Source: RUG14871 sp045539425
GTDB lineage: Bacteria; Bacillota_I; Bacilli_A; Erysipelotrichales; Erysipelotrichaceae
NCBI GenBank assembly: GCA_045539425.1
Contig: JAZQFH010000008.1
Coordinates: 110,615-174,614, forward strand
Reading direction: 5' to 3'
DNA: 64,000 bases
The translations under genes were made by a program, and so were the position numbers. Positions 50,685 to 59,184 of the stretch are shown here, piece after piece (the stretch's first letter is position 1; every line of letters begins with the position of its first letter). The notes beneath the pieces were generated by a model, which saw only the letters and a list, made by a program, of their open reading frames with translations, was not told the origin of the DNA and made no database searches.

Positions 50685-51956
50685 ATGAAAACAACGTGGA
50701 CTTTAAAGGAAAAGTCAACCGGTGAATTACTTGTTACGGTTGATGGCGAAGAATGGGCAAAGGCTCAGGAAAAAGCATTTAACAAGTTAGCAAAAAACTT
50801 TGAAATGCCGGGATTCCGGAAAGGACAGGCTCCGAAGGCTTTAGTCAGAAAACAGCTGAGCGAAGAGCGTATTATGGTCGAGGCAATCGATGAAGTCGCA
50901 ACAGATGCTCTGTTTGCGGGAATCGAAGAACATAAGCTTCAGATGATCACACGTCCGACACTGGATATCGACAAGATGACAAAAGATGAAGCAACCATTA
51001 AATTCATCGTCACGGTCGCACCGGAAGTCAAGTTAGGTAAATACAAAGACATCTCCATCAAGAAGAAGGCTGTTGAAGTCAAGGATAAGGATGTCGAAGG
51101 CGAACTGAAGAACTATCAGAATCGCTTTGCGGAACTCGTCGAGAAACGCGGTAAGGTCGCAAAGGGCAATACGGCGATCATCGACTATGAAGGATTCTTA
51201 GACGGCGTCGCATTCGAAGGCGGAAAAGGCGAAAACTATTCCCTCGAAATCGGAAGCGGCAGCTTCATCCCGGGCTTTGAAGAACAGCTGATCGGTATGA
51301 AAGCCAATGAAGAAAAAGAAATTACAGTGACATTCCCGGAAGAGTATCACGCAGAAGAATTAGCCGGCAAAGAGGCTGTTTTCAAGGTACTGGTCCACGC
51401 AGTCAAACAGCGTAAATTACCGGAGTTGGATGATGAATTTGTGAAGGAAGTCGACATCAAGGGTGTCGAAACACTGGAACAGTTAAGAAACTACATCGTA
51501 GATGACTTAACAAAGAGAAAAACGGAAGAAGCCGACCAGGCAGCGGAAAACGAACTGATGAGCAAGGTCGTTGATGCAGCCGAAGTCGAGATTCCGGACG
51601 TCATGGTCCAGGATGAACTGAATCAGATGGTAGATGACTTCAAGAACCGTCTCTCCCAGCAGGGTCTGACATTTGAACTCTACAGCCAGTTCACGGGCCA
51701 GGATGAAGCCAAGATCAGAGAAGAAATGAGCAAGGATGCTTACAACCGTGTCAAAGTCAGACTGGTCTTAAGCGAAATTGCCAAACAGGAAAACCTGGAA
51801 GTCAGCGACGAGGAAATGGAAGAAGAATACAAGACGATCTCCGAGATGTACAGCATGGATCTCGAGAAAGTCAAGGCTTCCATTGATGCCAATGCCGTGA
51901 AATACGACTTACGCATCCGTAAGGCCTATGACCTGATCAAACAGGCAATCAAGTAA
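50685..51956 (+). CDS. tig: Trigger factor (ribosome-associated chaperone)
   Basis: A 423-residue chaperone. The N-terminal ribosome-docking domain has the signature GFRKGQAPK (about 43-51); the PPIase FKBP-like domain is about 155-240 (GNTAIIDYEGFLDGVAFEGG, FIPGFEEQLIGM); and the helical C-terminal arms follow. The ATG at 50685 has GGGAGG; a frame start at 50661 lies upstream of it. The preceding CIRCE operator puts it under heat-shock control. lon follows after a terminator. Confidence 0.95.
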   Translation: MKTTWTLKEKSTGELLVTVDGEEWAKAQEKAFNKLAKNFEMPGFRKGQAPKALVRKQLSEERIMVEAIDEVATDALFAGIEEHKLQMITRPTLDIDKMTKDEATIKFIVTVAPEVKLGKYKDISIKKKAVEVKDKDVEGELKNYQNRFAELVEKRGKVAKGNTAIIDYEGFLDGVAFEGGKGENYSLEIGSGSFIPGFEEQLIGMKANEEKEITVTFPEEYHAEELAGKEAVFKVLVHAVKQRKLPELDDEFVKEVDIKGVETLEQLRNYIVDDLTKRKTEEADQAAENELMSKVVDAAEVEIPDVMVQDELNQMVDDFKNRLSQQGLTFELYSQFTGQDEAKIREEMSKDAYNRVKVRLVLSEIAKQENLEVSDEEMEEEYKTISEMYSMDLEKVKASIDANAVKYDLRIRKAYDLIKQAIK

Positions 51957-51974
51957 ACAAGCCGAAAATGAAAA

Positions 51975-52003
51975 ACAAAAAAGACGCTCAGCGTCTTTTT
52001 TAT
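51975..52003 (+). terminator. Intrinsic terminator between tig and lon
   Basis: AAAAAAGACGC (51977-51987), short loop, GCGTCTTTTTT (51991-52001). No promoter is seen between it and lon, so lon may depend on read-through from tig. Confidence 0.85.
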
Positions 52004-52023
52004 CCAAAGTAAAGGAGGTCAAC

Positions 52024-54345
52024 ATGGCAGAAAACTACAATGAAGAAATGAGCCTTCCCGTAATCTGTACCCGGGGAGTGGTGGTATTCCCGCATCATGA
52101 TATCATGATCGAAGTCGGCAGGGAAAAGAGTCTGAACGCGCTTGATGAAGCGAACCGTTCCTTTGACGAGCTGGTCTTTGTCGTCTGTCAGAAGGATCTG
52201 ATGGTGGAAGCACCTACCACAAACGATATCTACCAGGTCGGTACGGTCTGTAAGATCAAGAGCATCCGTCAGAAAGGCGGATTCAAGCGTGTCACCTTCA
52301 GCGGAGTCCAGAGAGCAAAAATCGTAAGGATCTCCGAAGATGAAAACATGTTCTTTGCGACGGTGCAGCCGCTGGAAGATGTCAGCGGTGATCCGATGGA
52401 AGAGATGGCTCTCATCCGCAAGGTAGCCAAGGACATTGAAAACTATGCCCGTGAGAACAGCAACGTACCGAACGAAATGGTCATGCAGTTAGCCAAAGGC
52501 GTCTCGCCGACTCAGTTAGCCGACCAGTTCGCCCAGTATTTCCCGATTCCGATTGAAAAGAAACAGGCGATTCTGGAAGCTGTCAACATCAATGAACGTC
52601 TCTTCCTGGTCGTTCAGGAGATGGAATATGAACAGCAGGTCAGCCGTATCGAAAACGATATTAACGATAAGGTCAAGACCAGAATCGATGATTCGCAGAA
52701 GGAATACTACCTCAGAGAACGCTTAAGAGCCATCAAGGAAGAGCTGGGAGACGTTTCCAGTGCCGATGAGGATTCCGATGATCTCAGAGAGCGTATTGAA
52801 AACAACCCGTACCCGGAATACGTGAAGAAAAAAGCTCTGGAAGAGCTGAAGCGTTATGAAACGTTACCGCAGGCCAGCGGGGAGTCCGGTGTCATCCGTT
52901 CCTATCTGGACTGGTTACTGGATATTCCGTGGTATCAGGAAAGTGAAGACAACGAAGATCTGAACCGTGCCGAAGCGATTCTCAATGAAGATCACTACGG
53001 TCTGGAAAAAGTCAAACAGAGAATTCTGGAATATCTTGCCGTCAAGCATATGACCAATTCCCTCAACGCACCGATCCTTTGTCTGGTCGGTCCTCCGGGA
53101 ACCGGTAAGACATCCCTCGGCAAGTCCATTGCGAGAGCTCTGGACCGCAAGTTCGTCAAGGTTTCTCTGGGCGGCGTAAGGGATGAAGCGGAAATCCGCG
53201 GTCACAGAAGAACCTACCTCGGTTCCATGCCGGGACGCATCATTCAGGGAATGAAGCGGGCAGGAACGCTCAATCCGGTCTTCCTGATCGATGAGATCGA
53301 CAAGCTCGGCTCCGACTATAAGGGAGACCCGTCCAGTGCGATGCTGGAAGTCCTCGATCCGGAGCAGAATTCCCAGTTCTCCGATCACTACATCGAAGAA
53401 CCATATGACTTAAGCAAGGTCATGTTTATCGCCACGGCAAACTATCTGGAAGATATTCCGGAAGCGCTGCGTGACCGCCTGGAGATCATCAATCTCTCCA
53501 GTTATACCGAAGAAGAAAAGATGCACATTGCCGAGGAACATCTGATTCCGAAGCAGGTGAAAGCGAACGGACTGAAGAAAGCCCAGTTCCGTCTGGATCA
53601 GGACGAACTGCTCTATCTCATACGTCATTACACGCGTGAAGCCGGCGTACGTCAGCTGGAGCGCGTCATCGGCACGCTCTGCCGCAAGACGGTTCTTGAA
53701 ATCCTGAAGAACGACAAGAAGAGCGTCCATGTTTCCCAGAAGCTCATCAATGAGTGGATGGGCAAGGAAATGTTCGAATACGGCGACAAGGAAAAGAAGG
53801 ATCAGGTCGGTGTGGTCACCGGACTGGCTTACACTTCCTTCGGCGGCGATGTTCTGCAGGTGGAAGTCACTTCCTTCGAAGGAAAGGGCAACCTGATCGT
53901 GACGGGACAATTGGGAGATGTCATGAAGGAGAGCACGGAAATCGCACTCGGCTATGTCAAATCCCAGGCCAATGAGCTCGGCATCGACCACAGCTTCTTT
54001 GAAAAGCATGACATCCACATCCACGTTCCGGAAGGTGCCGTTCCGAAAGACGGTCCGTCTGCCGGTATCACTCTGACGACGGGAATCATCTCCTGCCTGA
54101 CACAGACACCGGTCCGTGCCAATCTGGCCATGACGGGTGAAGTCACGCTGCGCGGAAACGTTCTGCCGATCGGCGGCTTAAAGGAAAAGACGCTGGCAGC
54201 CCACCGCAGCGGAATCGACACGGTTCTGATTCCAAAGAAGAACGTCAAGGATATCGATGAACTGGCTCAGGTCGTCAAGGATAACATGAAGATCATTCCG
54301 GTCGAGACGATGAGCGAAGTGCTGAAATACGCGCTGGTCAAATAG
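52024..54345 (+). CDS. lon: ATP-dependent protease Lon
   Basis: A 773-residue AAA+ protease. The LON substrate-binding domain (LPVICTRGVVVFPHHDI) is followed by a coiled-coil region, Walker A GPPGTGKTSLG near 357, Walker B VFLIDEIDKLG, and the protease domain with the catalytic Ser679 in PKDGPSAGITLTT and Lys722 in GGLKEKTLAAH. It degrades misfolded proteins. The ribosome site is AAAGGAGG. engB begins on the base after its stop, as in Bacillus (lon-ysxC). Confidence 0.96.
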   Translation: MAENYNEEMSLPVICTRGVVVFPHHDIMIEVGREKSLNALDEANRSFDELVFVVCQKDLMVEAPTTNDIYQVGTVCKIKSIRQKGGFKRVTFSGVQRAKIVRISEDENMFFATVQPLEDVSGDPMEEMALIRKVAKDIENYARENSNVPNEMVMQLAKGVSPTQLADQFAQYFPIPIEKKQAILEAVNINERLFLVVQEMEYEQQVSRIENDINDKVKTRIDDSQKEYYLRERLRAIKEELGDVSSADEDSDDLRERIENNPYPEYVKKKALEELKRYETLPQASGESGVIRSYLDWLLDIPWYQESEDNEDLNRAEAILNEDHYGLEKVKQRILEYLAVKHMTNSLNAPILCLVGPPGTGKTSLGKSIARALDRKFVKVSLGGVRDEAEIRGHRRTYLGSMPGRIIQGMKRAGTLNPVFLIDEIDKLGSDYKGDPSSAMLEVLDPEQNSQFSDHYIEEPYDLSKVMFIATANYLEDIPEALRDRLEIINLSSYTEEEKMHIAEEHLIPKQVKANGLKKAQFRLDQDELLYLIRHYTREAGVRQLERVIGTLCRKTVLEILKNDKKSVHVSQKLINEWMGKEMFEYGDKEKKDQVGVVTGLAYTSFGGDVLQVEVTSFEGKGNLIVTGQLGDVMKESTEIALGYVKSQANELGIDHSFFEKHDIHIHVPEGAVPKDGPSAGITLTTGIISCLTQTPVRANLAMTGEVTLRGNVLPIGGLKEKTLAAHRSGIDTVLIPKKNVKDIDELAQVVKDNMKIIPVETMSEVLKYALVK

Positions 54346-54930
54346 ATGATCGTAAAGACATCGGAATTTCTGCTCTCTGCCGTAAAGGAAGCGCAGTGGC
54401 CAAAGGATGACTTACCGGAAGTACTGTTACTTGGCCGCAGCAATGTCGGAAAATCCTCCTTCATCAATACCATGGTGAACCGGAAGAATCTGGCATATAC
54501 CTCATCCACACCGGGGATGACCCGGATGCTGAATTTCTATGATGTGAATCATGAATTGCGCTTTGTGGATGCGCCGGGGTACGGCTTCCAGAAGAAAGCC
54601 AAAAGCGGCTATGAAGAATTCGGCCGGCTGATGGATGAGTACTTTGAAAAGCGCGGAAACCTGAAGGTGGCGGTGCAGCTTTTGGACGTGAGGCGCGAGC
54701 CGAATGAGGATGACAGGCTGATGCTGGAATACATTCAGCACCACCGCATCCCGTGCATTATCGTCTTAACGAAATGCGACAAACTGTCCAATAACCAGAT
54801 CGCCAAGCAGAAAAAACTCATTGCCGAATCTCTGCAGTTCTCCAAAGACAGCTTCTATCTCTTCTCCGCTTTGAATAAAAGCGGGACGGAAGAAGTCTGG
54901 ACTGTACTGGAAAAATATCTGAATCAATAG
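54346..54930 (+). CDS. engB: Ribosome biogenesis GTPase EngB/YsxC
   Basis: A 194-residue small GTPase for 50S assembly. It has G1 GRSNVGKSSFIN, G2 SSTPGMTRMLNFY, G3 DAPGYGF, G4 LTKCDKLS and G5 FSALNKSG. It abuts the lon stop codon with no spacer. A terminator follows. Confidence 0.95.
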   Translation: MIVKTSEFLLSAVKEAQWPKDDLPEVLLLGRSNVGKSSFINTMVNRKNLAYTSSTPGMTRMLNFYDVNHELRFVDAPGYGFQKKAKSGYEEFGRLMDEYFEKRGNLKVAVQLLDVRREPNEDDRLMLEYIQHHRIPCIIVLTKCDKLSNNQIAKQKKLIAESLQFSKDSFYLFSALNKSGTEEVWTVLEKYLNQ

Positions 54931-54933
54931 GAT

Positions 54934-54960
54934 AACCGGAGATGATCTCCGGTTTTTCTT
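54934..54960 (+). terminator. Intrinsic terminator after engB
   Basis: AACCGGAGA (54934-54942), loop TGA, TCTCCGGTT (54946-54954), then TTTTCTTTT. Confidence 0.88.
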
Positions 54961-54976
54961 TTGCGGGGAAATTGGC

Positions 54977-54982
54977 TATAAT
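54977..54982 (+). promoter_or_regulatory. -10 box of rho
   Basis: TATAAT 22 bases before the ATG at 55005. The -35 region is T/G-rich terminator sequence without a clear match. Confidence 0.55.
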
Positions 54983-55004
54983 GAAGAAAAGAGAGAAAGA
55001 ACAT

Positions 55005-56198
55005 ATGAGTGAAGTCAATAAAGAAACAGTGCTGTCTGAAGAAAAGCAGCCGGAAGAAAAAAGCGATATGGAAAAGGCTCTGGAAAAAGGGGAGACAGTC
55101 ACCGGGATTCTGGAGATGAATGAGGAAGGCTACGGTTTTTTACGCGGGGAGAACTACCTCAGCGGGCCGACGGATGTCTATATCTCCGCTTCGCAGATCC
55201 GCCGCTTCAATTTACGGACGGGGGATTTTGTGAGCGGCTTTACGCGGGACCCGAAAAACAACGAACGCTACAGAGGCTTGATGTATCTGACCGCGGTGAA
55301 CGGGCGTGATCCGGAAGAAGTGCGCCGAAGAGCGCGCTTTGAAACGCTGACGCCGACGTTCCCGGATGAGCGGATCCATCTGGATTCCGACAATATGGCG
55401 CTGAGGATCGTGGATCTGCTTTCGCCAATCGGCAAGGGACAAAGAGGCCTTATTGTATCTCCGCCGAAGGCAGGAAAGACGACACTCCTGAAACAGATCG
55501 CGCTTTCCATGAAGCGCAATCAGCCGGATATCCATGTCATCGTTCTGTTAATTGATGAGCGGCCGGAAGAAGTCACGGATATGAAGGACACGGTGGAAGG
55601 GGATCAGATCGAAGTGATCTATTCCACATTTGATGAGATGCCGGAAAAGCACAAGAAGGTGGCGGAGATGACCATCGAGCGGGCAAAGCGGCTGGTGGAG
55701 TGCGGCGAGGATGTCGTCATTCTGCTTGACAGCATCACCCGGCTTGCCAGAGCCTACAATCTGATCTGCACGCCAAGCGGCAGAACACTCTCCGGCGGTC
55801 TTGACCCATCCTCGCTCTATCCGCCCAAACGCTTCTTCGGTGCCGCAAGAAACACCAGGGAAAGCGGAAGTCTGACCATTCTGGCTACAGCGCTGGTGGA
55901 TACGGGTTCAAAGATGGATGATGTCATCTTTGAAGAGTTCAAGGGAACCGGCAACATGGAAGTGGTTCTCAACCGCGAGCTCAGCGAGCGGCGCATCTTC
56001 CCTGCGATTGACGTCTATAAGAGCGGAACCAGAAGAGAGGATCTGCTGTTAAGCGAGAGGGAGAGCGAAGCGCTGAGCATCATCCGCAAGACGCTGAGCA
56101 CGATGCGCAATGACCAGGCGGTGGAAGGGTTACTAAGCGCCTTTAAGAGTTCGAAAAACAACCGTGAGCTGATTGACAGCATTCTGAATAAAAAATAA
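55005..56198 (+). CDS. rho: Transcription termination factor Rho
   Basis: A 397-residue hexameric RNA helicase. A cold-shock-like RNA-binding domain is present (about 30-105; ETVTGILEMNEEGYGFLR and FNLRTGDFVSG), followed by the ATPase domain with P-loop SPPKAGKTTLL, the Q-loop region and LLDSITRLARAYN. The N-terminal helical Rho_N domain, usually about 45 residues, is not recognised; the short start is charged and low complexity. The ATG at 54981 overlaps the -10 box and is rejected; 55005 is preceded by GAGAGAAAG. Downstream is a terminator. Confidence 0.92.
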   Translation: MSEVNKETVLSEEKQPEEKSDMEKALEKGETVTGILEMNEEGYGFLRGENYLSGPTDVYISASQIRRFNLRTGDFVSGFTRDPKNNERYRGLMYLTAVNGRDPEEVRRRARFETLTPTFPDERIHLDSDNMALRIVDLLSPIGKGQRGLIVSPPKAGKTTLLKQIALSMKRNQPDIHVIVLLIDERPEEVTDMKDTVEGDQIEVIYSTFDEMPEKHKKVAEMTIERAKRLVECGEDVVILLDSITRLARAYNLICTPSGRTLSGGLDPSSLYPPKRFFGAARNTRESGSLTILATALVDTGSKMDDVIFEEFKGTGNMEVVLNRELSERRIFPAIDVYKSGTRREDLLLSERESEALSIIRKTLSTMRNDQAVEGLLSAFKSSKNNRELIDSILNKK

Positions 56199-56226
56199 AT
56201 CACTTCCTGCGAAGTGATTTTTTTAT
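56195..56226. terminator. Bidirectional terminator after rho
   Basis: AAATCACTTC (56197-56206), loop CTGC, GAAGTGATTT (56211-56220), T run on the + strand and A run on the left side. It overlaps the 3' end of the minus-strand gene. Confidence 0.85.
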
Positions 56227-56603
56227 ACGGTGGCTTCCGTAGTGGCAGCTTCCGTCTCGTCTTCCTCAAATGGAGCCGTATCGCTTCCTTCCAGAGGGAA
56301 ATCTTCCGGCAAGGGCATCTCGCCGCTACCAAACGGTTTTGACATTGGCGGGCGTTTCCCATGCGGGCCGTGATGTGGTTTCTTTGGTCCGTTTTCTTCC
56401 GGTGGCAGAGGTTTTCCGTTTTCATCAAGCGGTGGTTCTTTTTCTTCTCCTTCCGGCTTGAACGGCGGTCTATGGTGCGGGCGTTTTCCGTCTTTCGGCT
56501 TTGGGAACGTGGTTTCTTCTTCCTCAGAAGGCATTTCTTCTTCGGCTGCGACTTCCTCTTCCGTGACTTCCGGCGTGTAGTTTTCCAGATTTGACATTGG
56601 CAT
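56223..56603 (-). CDS. Unrecognised Glu/Pro/His-rich disordered protein
   Basis: A 126-residue protein of low-complexity sequence: an acidic N-terminal third (VTEEEVAAEEEMPSEEEET), a basic, proline- and histidine-rich middle (KRPHHRPPFKPEGE; KKPHHGPHGKRPP) and an acidic tail. It has no hydrophobic core, signal peptide or known motif, and is probably disordered. It has a strong ribosome site (AGGAGG) for the ATG at 56603, and sits between two terminators, so it is likely a real gene with its own promoter. The paired His clusters might bind metal; this is speculation. Confidence 0.65.
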   Translation of the reverse strand: MPMSNLENYTPEVTEEEVAAEEEMPSEEEETTFPKPKDGKRPHHRPPFKPEGEEKEPPLDENGKPLPPEENGPKKPHHGPHGKRPPMSKPFGSGEMPLPEDFPLEGSDTAPFEEDETEAATTEATV

Positions 56604-56659
56604 ATGTATCTTCCTCCTTTTTCTGTATTATGAAGCAGAAATGTGAAGACTATCTGAAC

Positions 56660-56692
56660 AAAAAAAGACGATGTCAGCCATCGTCTTTTTTG
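56660..56692. terminator. Bidirectional terminator downstream of the acyl-CoA synthetase gene
   Basis: GACGATG (56667-56673), loop TCAGC, CATCGTC (56679-56685), A run before and T run after. Confidence 0.85.
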
Positions 56693-56699
56693 CTATGAA

Positions 56700-58427
56700 T
56701 TAAGCGGCATCGTTATGCTGCTTATGCTTCTCTTCGTCCTCTAAGACTTTATAGGCGACCTTACCGACAAGTGTCTTCGGCAGGGATTCGCGGAATTCCA
56801 TCTCGTAAGGCAGGGAGTATTTGGCCAGGTTCTTCACGCAGTGATTGTAGATATCCTGCTTGAGTTCTTCCGTCGGTTCCACACCGCTCTTTAAAACGAT
56901 GAAGGCTTTGGCAACCTGTTTCTTATACGGGTGGTCGATACCGATAACCGTACTCATTAAGACATCCGGATGGGAATCGATAACGTTTTCGATATACTGC
57001 GGATAGACGTTGTAACCGCTGGAAACGATCATGCGTTTGAGTCTCTGCTTGAAGTAGATGAAGCCATCCGCATCCATGTAGCCGAGGTCTCCCGTATGCA
57101 GCCATAATAAGCCGTCTTCATGATACTGCAGGGCATGGTTGGTTTCCTTTTCGTCCTTTAAGTAGCCGCTCATTAACTGCGGACCGCTTAAGCAGATCTC
57201 GCCTTCTTCCCCGTACGGAACTTCCGTATGGGTGTTCGGACGGACGATCTTGTAGTAGTTGTCCGGATAAGGTAAGCCGATGGAACCTTCACGGTACCAG
57301 TCTTTCGGTGTCAGACATGTGCCCGTGACACATTCCGTTAAGCCGTAACCTTCACGGATCTGAATATTGGCGTTATGTTCCTTGAAGAAGGCATCCAGCT
57401 TTTCCTTTAAGGCAATGGAGAGGCTGTCGCCGCCGGAGATGGCCAGCTTGATGAAGGAGAGGTCCATCTTTTGGATCTTCTCGTTCAGAAGCAGTGCTTC
57501 ATATAATGTCGGAACACCGGCGATGACGCTCGGTCTGTATTTGCTTAAGAGCTGATCGAATGTCTTAACAGAGAACTGCGGTAATAAGACTGCCGTTCCG
57601 CCTAAGACCATGACCGTGTGAACGCAGATACCCAGGCCGAAGCCGTGGAAGACCGGCATGATGCTTAAGACAACATCCTGCGGCTCCAAACACTGGCAGG
57701 CTTCAATTCCGCCTAAGGCACAGGCATTGAAGGCACGGTTGCTTAAGACGATGCCTTTCGGATAACCTGTCGTTCCGCCGCTGTAGAGGATCGCTGCCGT
57801 TGTGGCTCCGTCTGTGTTGGCATTGAAATTTTCCTTGCCTTCGCCCAGGCGGAGGAAGTCCGCCCATTTGATGAGCAGATCGGAGTGCGGTACATGCACC
57901 TTGCGGCCCTGTGTCAGAGTATATCCGACTTTTAAGCCGAGCGGCATGCTGTCAGCAGGGGAGACCAGGATGACTTTCTCGATCTTGGTGTCCTTGATGA
58001 CATTGAGTACTTTTTCAACGGAGACGTTGATGGCGACAACCAGGCGGCTTTCGCTGACCTCGAAGTAATAGTGAATTTCATTTTCCGCACTTAACGGGTG
58101 GATCATATTGGCGATCGCACCGATCTTGTTCAATGCATAGAAGGAGATGACAGCTTCCGGTGTGTTCGGCATGCAGATGGTGACGGCGTCGCCTTCGTTG
58201 ATGCCGTAAGCCTTGAAGGCTCTGGCTGCTTCATCGATCTGTGCTAAGAACGTGCGGTAGTTGACCTGTCTGCCGAAATAGTTATAGGCAGTATAGTCGA
58301 GTCGATCCAGATTCTGCTGTCTCATGAAATTGAAGAGGGAGCAGGTTGGATAATCTAAATGCTGACGCATTCCGCCATAGTACTTATACCATGGGGCTTT
58401 GACATTTTCCGGTTTTTCGTAAATCAT
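56700..58427 (-). CDS. AMP-dependent acyl-CoA/acyl-ACP synthetase
   Basis: A 575-residue ANL-superfamily ligase. It has the AMP-binding motif ILYSGGTTGYPKG (about 215-227), MPVFHGFGLG, the IREGYGLTECVTGT motif and the hinge YFKQRLKRMIVSSGYNVYP, with the C-terminal lysine in PKTLVGKVAYKVL. It activates a carboxylic (probably fatty) acid with ATP and CoA. Overlap of four bases with the preceding acyltransferase gene suggests the activated acyl group is used for lipid synthesis. FadD is the closest named family; chain length is not evident. Confidence 0.88.
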   Translation of the reverse strand: MIYEKPENVKAPWYKYYGGMRQHLDYPTCSLFNFMRQQNLDRLDYTAYNYFGRQVNYRTFLAQIDEAARAFKAYGINEGDAVTICMPNTPEAVISFYALNKIGAIANMIHPLSAENEIHYYFEVSESRLVVAINVSVEKVLNVIKDTKIEKVILVSPADSMPLGLKVGYTLTQGRKVHVPHSDLLIKWADFLRLGEGKENFNANTDGATTAAILYSGGTTGYPKGIVLSNRAFNACALGGIEACQCLEPQDVVLSIMPVFHGFGLGICVHTVMVLGGTAVLLPQFSVKTFDQLLSKYRPSVIAGVPTLYEALLLNEKIQKMDLSFIKLAISGGDSLSIALKEKLDAFFKEHNANIQIREGYGLTECVTGTCLTPKDWYREGSIGLPYPDNYYKIVRPNTHTEVPYGEEGEICLSGPQLMSGYLKDEKETNHALQYHEDGLLWLHTGDLGYMDADGFIYFKQRLKRMIVSSGYNVYPQYIENVIDSHPDVLMSTVIGIDHPYKKQVAKAFIVLKSGVEPTEELKQDIYNHCVKNLAKYSLPYEMEFRESLPKTLVGKVAYKVLEDEEKHKQHNDAA

Positions 58428-59074
58428 AACTTTCCTCTTTCGTACAGCTGAGCAATCACTTCTCTCAGCTTTCTGTTTTCCTCATTCAAATCGGATTCTT
58501 CTCCGATTTTGTAAGGCTCGCCGATATGAACGCGAACGTTTCCCGTAAAGGGTCTGATCTCTCCGCAGATGGCAACGGGAACAATGCTGGCTCCGCTTTT
58601 CTGAGCCATGCGGACGGCACCGTAGTGAAACGGTAATAACTCTTCCGCATGTTTGTTCCGGGTTCCTTCCGGGAAGATCCCGATGACTTCATTTTTCTTT
58701 AATACCTCATGGGCTGCCGCGGAAGGATTGGAATCCTTACGGGAGCGGTCGACCGGAATGGTCTGGGCCATGCGGTAGAAGAAGCCGAGCGGGGAAGTGT
58801 GAAGTTCCTTTTTGGCCAGATAATGCACCGTGCGCTTGGTGGACATGCTCAGAAAAACCGCGTCCGCCGCATGACGGTGATTGCTGCAAAGGATCACGCT
58901 TCCGCTTTCGGGAATGTTGTCCTTTCCGATATAGACGGGGTGATAGAGAACAGTCGCAACCGGTGAGAGCAGAAAACGCAGAAAGCGGTAAGAGGTATCG
59001 CTCTTCTTCACGTATTTCCGCACGAAGTCTTCCTGCTTCAGCGGTTGGTTTTCATATCTTTTGTCCTCAAACAC
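58424..59074 (-). CDS. plsC: 1-acylglycerol-3-phosphate O-acyltransferase (PlsC-like)
   Basis: A 216-residue membrane-associated acyltransferase that makes phosphatidic acid. The HX4D motif is SNHRHAADAV, the second motif MAQTIPVDRSRKDSN, and the third IGIFPEGTRN. The frame is open up to an ATG at 59137, but that would cross a TATAAT box (59082-59087, minus). The GTG at 59074 lies seven bases after this box and gives a leaderless start of normal length. It overlaps the acyl-CoA synthetase gene by four bases. Confidence 0.85.
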   Translation of the reverse strand: MFEDKRYENQPLKQEDFVRKYVKKSDTSYRFLRFLLSPVATVLYHPVYIGKDNIPESGSVILCSNHRHAADAVFLSMSTKRTVHYLAKKELHTSPLGFFYRMAQTIPVDRSRKDSNPSAAAHEVLKKNEVIGIFPEGTRNKHAEELLPFHYGAVRMAQKSGASIVPVAICGEIRPFTGNVRVHIGEPYKIGEESDLNEENRKLREVIAQLYERGKL

Positions 59075-59081
59075 AAAGGGA

Positions 59082-59087
59082 ATTATA
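59082..59087 (-). promoter_or_regulatory. -10 box, leaderless type, plsC
   Basis: Minus-strand TATAAT, seven bases before the GTG at 59074. It diverges from the response-regulator promoter. Confidence 0.55.
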
Positions 59088-59172
59088 GTAAATGAAAATA
59101 AACTGAATATTAATTTTTCCCCGAAAAAGGACGGCATTTCGCTTCTTTTCTTTCAGAAAAACGGCATTGTAG

Positions 59173-59178
59173 TATAAT
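59173..59178 (+). promoter_or_regulatory. -10 box, leaderless type, response regulator
   Basis: TATAAT six bases before the ATG at 59185. No ribosome site (AGAGAC is too close). Confidence 0.65.
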
Positions 59179-59184
59179 AGAGAC

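Noticed and set aside
54942..55004. Longer Rho N-terminus
   Set aside because: It overlaps the engB terminator and the -10 box. The next ATG at 55005 is consistent with both.
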